Part shown: in pieces, positions 62,761 to 64,000 of the stretch
Layout: each line of letters begins with the position of its first letter
Position numbering within the stretch: the stretch's first letter is position 1
Assembly: GCF_030012215.1 (NCBI RefSeq)
Contig: NZ_JASCXX010000008.1
Location: 1 to 64,000 of the forward strand
Direction of reading: 5' to 3'
Length of the DNA: 64,000 nucleotides
Source: Anaerobaca lacustris
Lineage (GTDB): Bacteria > Planctomycetota > Phycisphaerae > Sedimentisphaerales > Anaerobacaceae
The notes under the pieces: model-generated
Databases searched by the model: none
Told to the model about the DNA's origin: nothing
The model's input: only the letters and a program-made list of their open reading frames with translations
Made by a program: the position numbers and the translations under genes

Positions 62761-63493
62761 TCTCGACTTCCACCGTCTCGCTTCGAATCACGTCGCCCCG
62801 AAGTGAGACCGTGACGTCCTGGAAATCGTTCAGTCGGCCGCTCCGTGCGACGGCCTCGCGGGCCACGCGCGTCAGGCCGGAGCAGCACGGCACTTCCATA
62901 TGCACCACGGTCAGCGAGCGGATCGTATTGGCGCCGAGGATATCGGCCAGCTTCTCGATGTAGAACTGAGCGTCGTCGAGCTTCGGGCAGCCCATCGCCA
63001 CGCTGCGGCCTTTGAGGAACCGCTGGTGGAAATCGCCCATCGCAAACGGCACGCAATCGGCCGCCAGCAGCAGGTCCGCGTCGGCGAAATACGGCGCCGT
63101 CCGCGCCACCAGCTTCAACTGGATGGGCCAGTGTCCCAGTTGCGACGGGACCGCCGGGGCCTCAACGTCGTCGGCAGGCCCCGCCTTCGCAGCGGCCTCG
63201 AACTGGTGCATCGCCAGACCCGGACAGGCGAACGCCGGTTCCGGCTTGCCCTCGCGCGCCAGATGGGCCTTGGTCGCCTCTTCGTCGAACTCAGGCGCCT
63301 CCCGCTGCTCGATCGTGATGGCGTCCTGGGGGCAGTGCCCCAGGCACGCCCCCAGTCCGTCGCAGTAGGTTTCGCTGACCAGTTTGGCCTTGCCGTTGAT
63401 GATCTTGATCGCGCCTTCGGCGCAGGCGGTGACGCACTGGCCGCAGCCGTTGCACTTCTCCTCATCGATCTTTACGATGTTTCGTACTGCCAT
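62738..63493 (-). CDS. 4Fe-4S ferredoxin-type protein
   Basis: 251 residues. C14-x2-C17-x2-C20-x3-C24 (CNGCGQCVTAC) and CDGLGACLGHCP (C44, C50, C54) form two iron-sulfur sites; the rest includes VVHMEVPCCSGLTRVAREAV with a C-C pair and LLLAADCVPFAMGDFHQRFL. This is a known companion of hybrid-cluster protein in anaerobes and may pass electrons to it. Cytoplasmic. Its end overlaps the permease start; hcp lies 185 bp upstream. Confidence 0.88.
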   Translation of the reverse strand: MAVRNIVKIDEEKCNGCGQCVTACAEGAIKIINGKAKLVSETYCDGLGACLGHCPQDAITIEQREAPEFDEEATKAHLAREGKPEPAFACPGLAMHQFEAAAKAGPADDVEAPAVPSQLGHWPIQLKLVARTAPYFADADLLLAADCVPFAMGDFHQRFLKGRSVAMGCPKLDDAQFYIEKLADILGANTIRSLTVVHMEVPCCSGLTRVAREAVARSGRLNDFQDVTVSLRGDVIRSETVEVESGVASRA

Positions 63494-63590
63494 GATACAC
63501 CTCGATTCCTACGGGTTTGGAGTAACCGCCGTCTTTCGTCACCCCCCTCGGCGGGGTACGGCCACGAACAGGAAGCATGCCTCGTCCATG

Positions 63591-63630
63591 GCCAAACCCC
63601 TCGACTGCACTCCGTTGCGCTCGGGGTGAC
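63591..63630. repeat. Dispersed word CCCCTCGACTGCACTCCGTT
   Basis: CCCCTCGACTGCACTCC...GCTCGGGGTGAC is a weak inverted repeat, shared with 12588-12627 (inverted) and 5378-5393. It lies between hcp and the ferredoxin gene. Confidence 0.6.
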
Positions 63631-63678
63631 AAGCAAGCGGCGATCAGTTCTCCTTCACCGTATGCAATCTCCGCCCGC

Positions 63679-64000
63679 TCACGTGGCGAGCGTGGCGGCG
63701 ATATCGTCTTTCACATCGCCGATCGGCTTGATGTCGAACTTCTCGACGAGCACGTTGAGCACGTCCGGCGTAACGAAGGCCGGCAGGCTCGGTCCAAGCC
63801 GGATGTCTTTGACGCCCAGGTGCAGCAGCGTCAACAGGATCGCCACCGCCTTCTGCTCGAACCACGAGAGAATCAGCGAAAGCGGCAGATCATTGACGCC
63901 GCAGTTGAACGCACCCGCCAGCGCCACCGCGATCTGCACCGCCGAGTAGGCGTCGTTGCACTGCCCGACGTCGAGCAGTCTCGGGATGCCGTCGATGTCG
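63679..64000 (-). CDS. hcp: Hybrid-cluster protein (hydroxylamine reductase), C-terminal part
   Basis: The last 106 residues are visible: [60 protein letters not shown] and [28 protein letters not shown] and [10 protein letters not shown] supply ligands of the hybrid Fe-S-O cluster. The enzyme reduces hydroxylamine or, in other bacteria, nitric oxide, and marks anaerobic metabolism. It starts beyond the window. The ferredoxin and permease genes follow in the same direction. Confidence 0.93.
   Translation of the reverse strand, partial: DIDGIPRLLDVGQCNDAYSAVQIAVALAGAFNCGVNDLPLSLILSWFEQKAVAILLTLLHLGVKDIRLGPSLPAFVTPDVLNVLVEKFDIKPIGDVKDDIAATLAT

Overview
The window looks like a chromosomal stretch of a GC-rich planctomycete, probably of the Phycisphaerae/Sedimentisphaerales kind (inference). 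The signs are three [13 protein letters not shown] pseudopilin-like genes, many secreted proteins with LamG, PQQ-type propeller, TAT-signal oxidoreductase, sulfatase-like and glycosidase domains, an unlinked rRNA operon, and an hcp/ferredoxin/permease cluster typical of anaerobes.

Layout. 1-242: start of an HNH-type protein leaving the window. 965-5031 (minus strand): a tRNA-Ile, tRNA-Ala, 23S, 5S operon with its own promoter and terminator but no 16S; just upstream is a candidate small RNA with a clean promoter and terminator. 5719-10949: an accessory region with an AbrB-type antitoxin and a PIN toxin cut short by a REP-like palindrome, a methyltransferase, an AIPR-family defence protein, a HEPN-like protein, and two tiny ORFs that look like the joined ends of collapsed restriction-modification genes. 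11327-26107: secreted carbohydrate-active and unknown proteins (GH26-like, pseudopilin, DUF6259, DUF169, DUF4832, PQQ propeller, GxGYxYP, FAD oxidoreductase). 26457-28989: a CAU tRNA and a LamG gene remnant broken by an ISKra4-type insertion sequence lying next to a 293-bp non-autonomous relative with the same ends. 29084-35009: beta-CASP ribonuclease, propeller protein, SGNH hydrolase, FKBP isomerase, sialidase-like protein. 35083-36363: two small unknown genes behind copies of a conserved promoter-like element. 36407-47034: hydrolase/beta-helix fusion, GH97, two pseudopilins, PQQ propeller, amidohydrolase, and a sulfatase-like protein lacking its catalytic residues. 47160-55020: a 21-residue membrane peptide, a large LamG/discoidin protein, two Gfo/Idh/MocA oxidoreductases, an MipA-like outer-membrane protein, a gamma-glutamylcyclotransferase-like protein. 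55233-64000: DUF5107/TPR protein, HNH-AP2 protein, Nudix hydrolase, an AT-richer TPR gene, then permease, ferredoxin and the end of hcp.

The genes suggest a heterotroph that exports many proteins to bind and cut complex polysaccharides (mannan-like, alpha-glucoside or galactoside, uronate- or sialate-like, sulfated), with pseudopilins possibly belonging to a secretion or surface apparatus.

The most unusual signal lies outside the genes. Many intergenic stretches, including the spacers inside the rRNA operon, are degenerate tandem arrays with a 7-bp (sometimes 8-bp) period but many different unit sequences. One array type also lies in frame inside two pseudopilin genes, directly ahead of the prepilin cleavage motif. 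A second recurring signal is an AT-rich inverted repeat followed by GCATCCACAT, then a Shine-Dalgarno and an ATG at near-constant distance (three copies). All coordinates and family calls are from reading alone; no database search was run.
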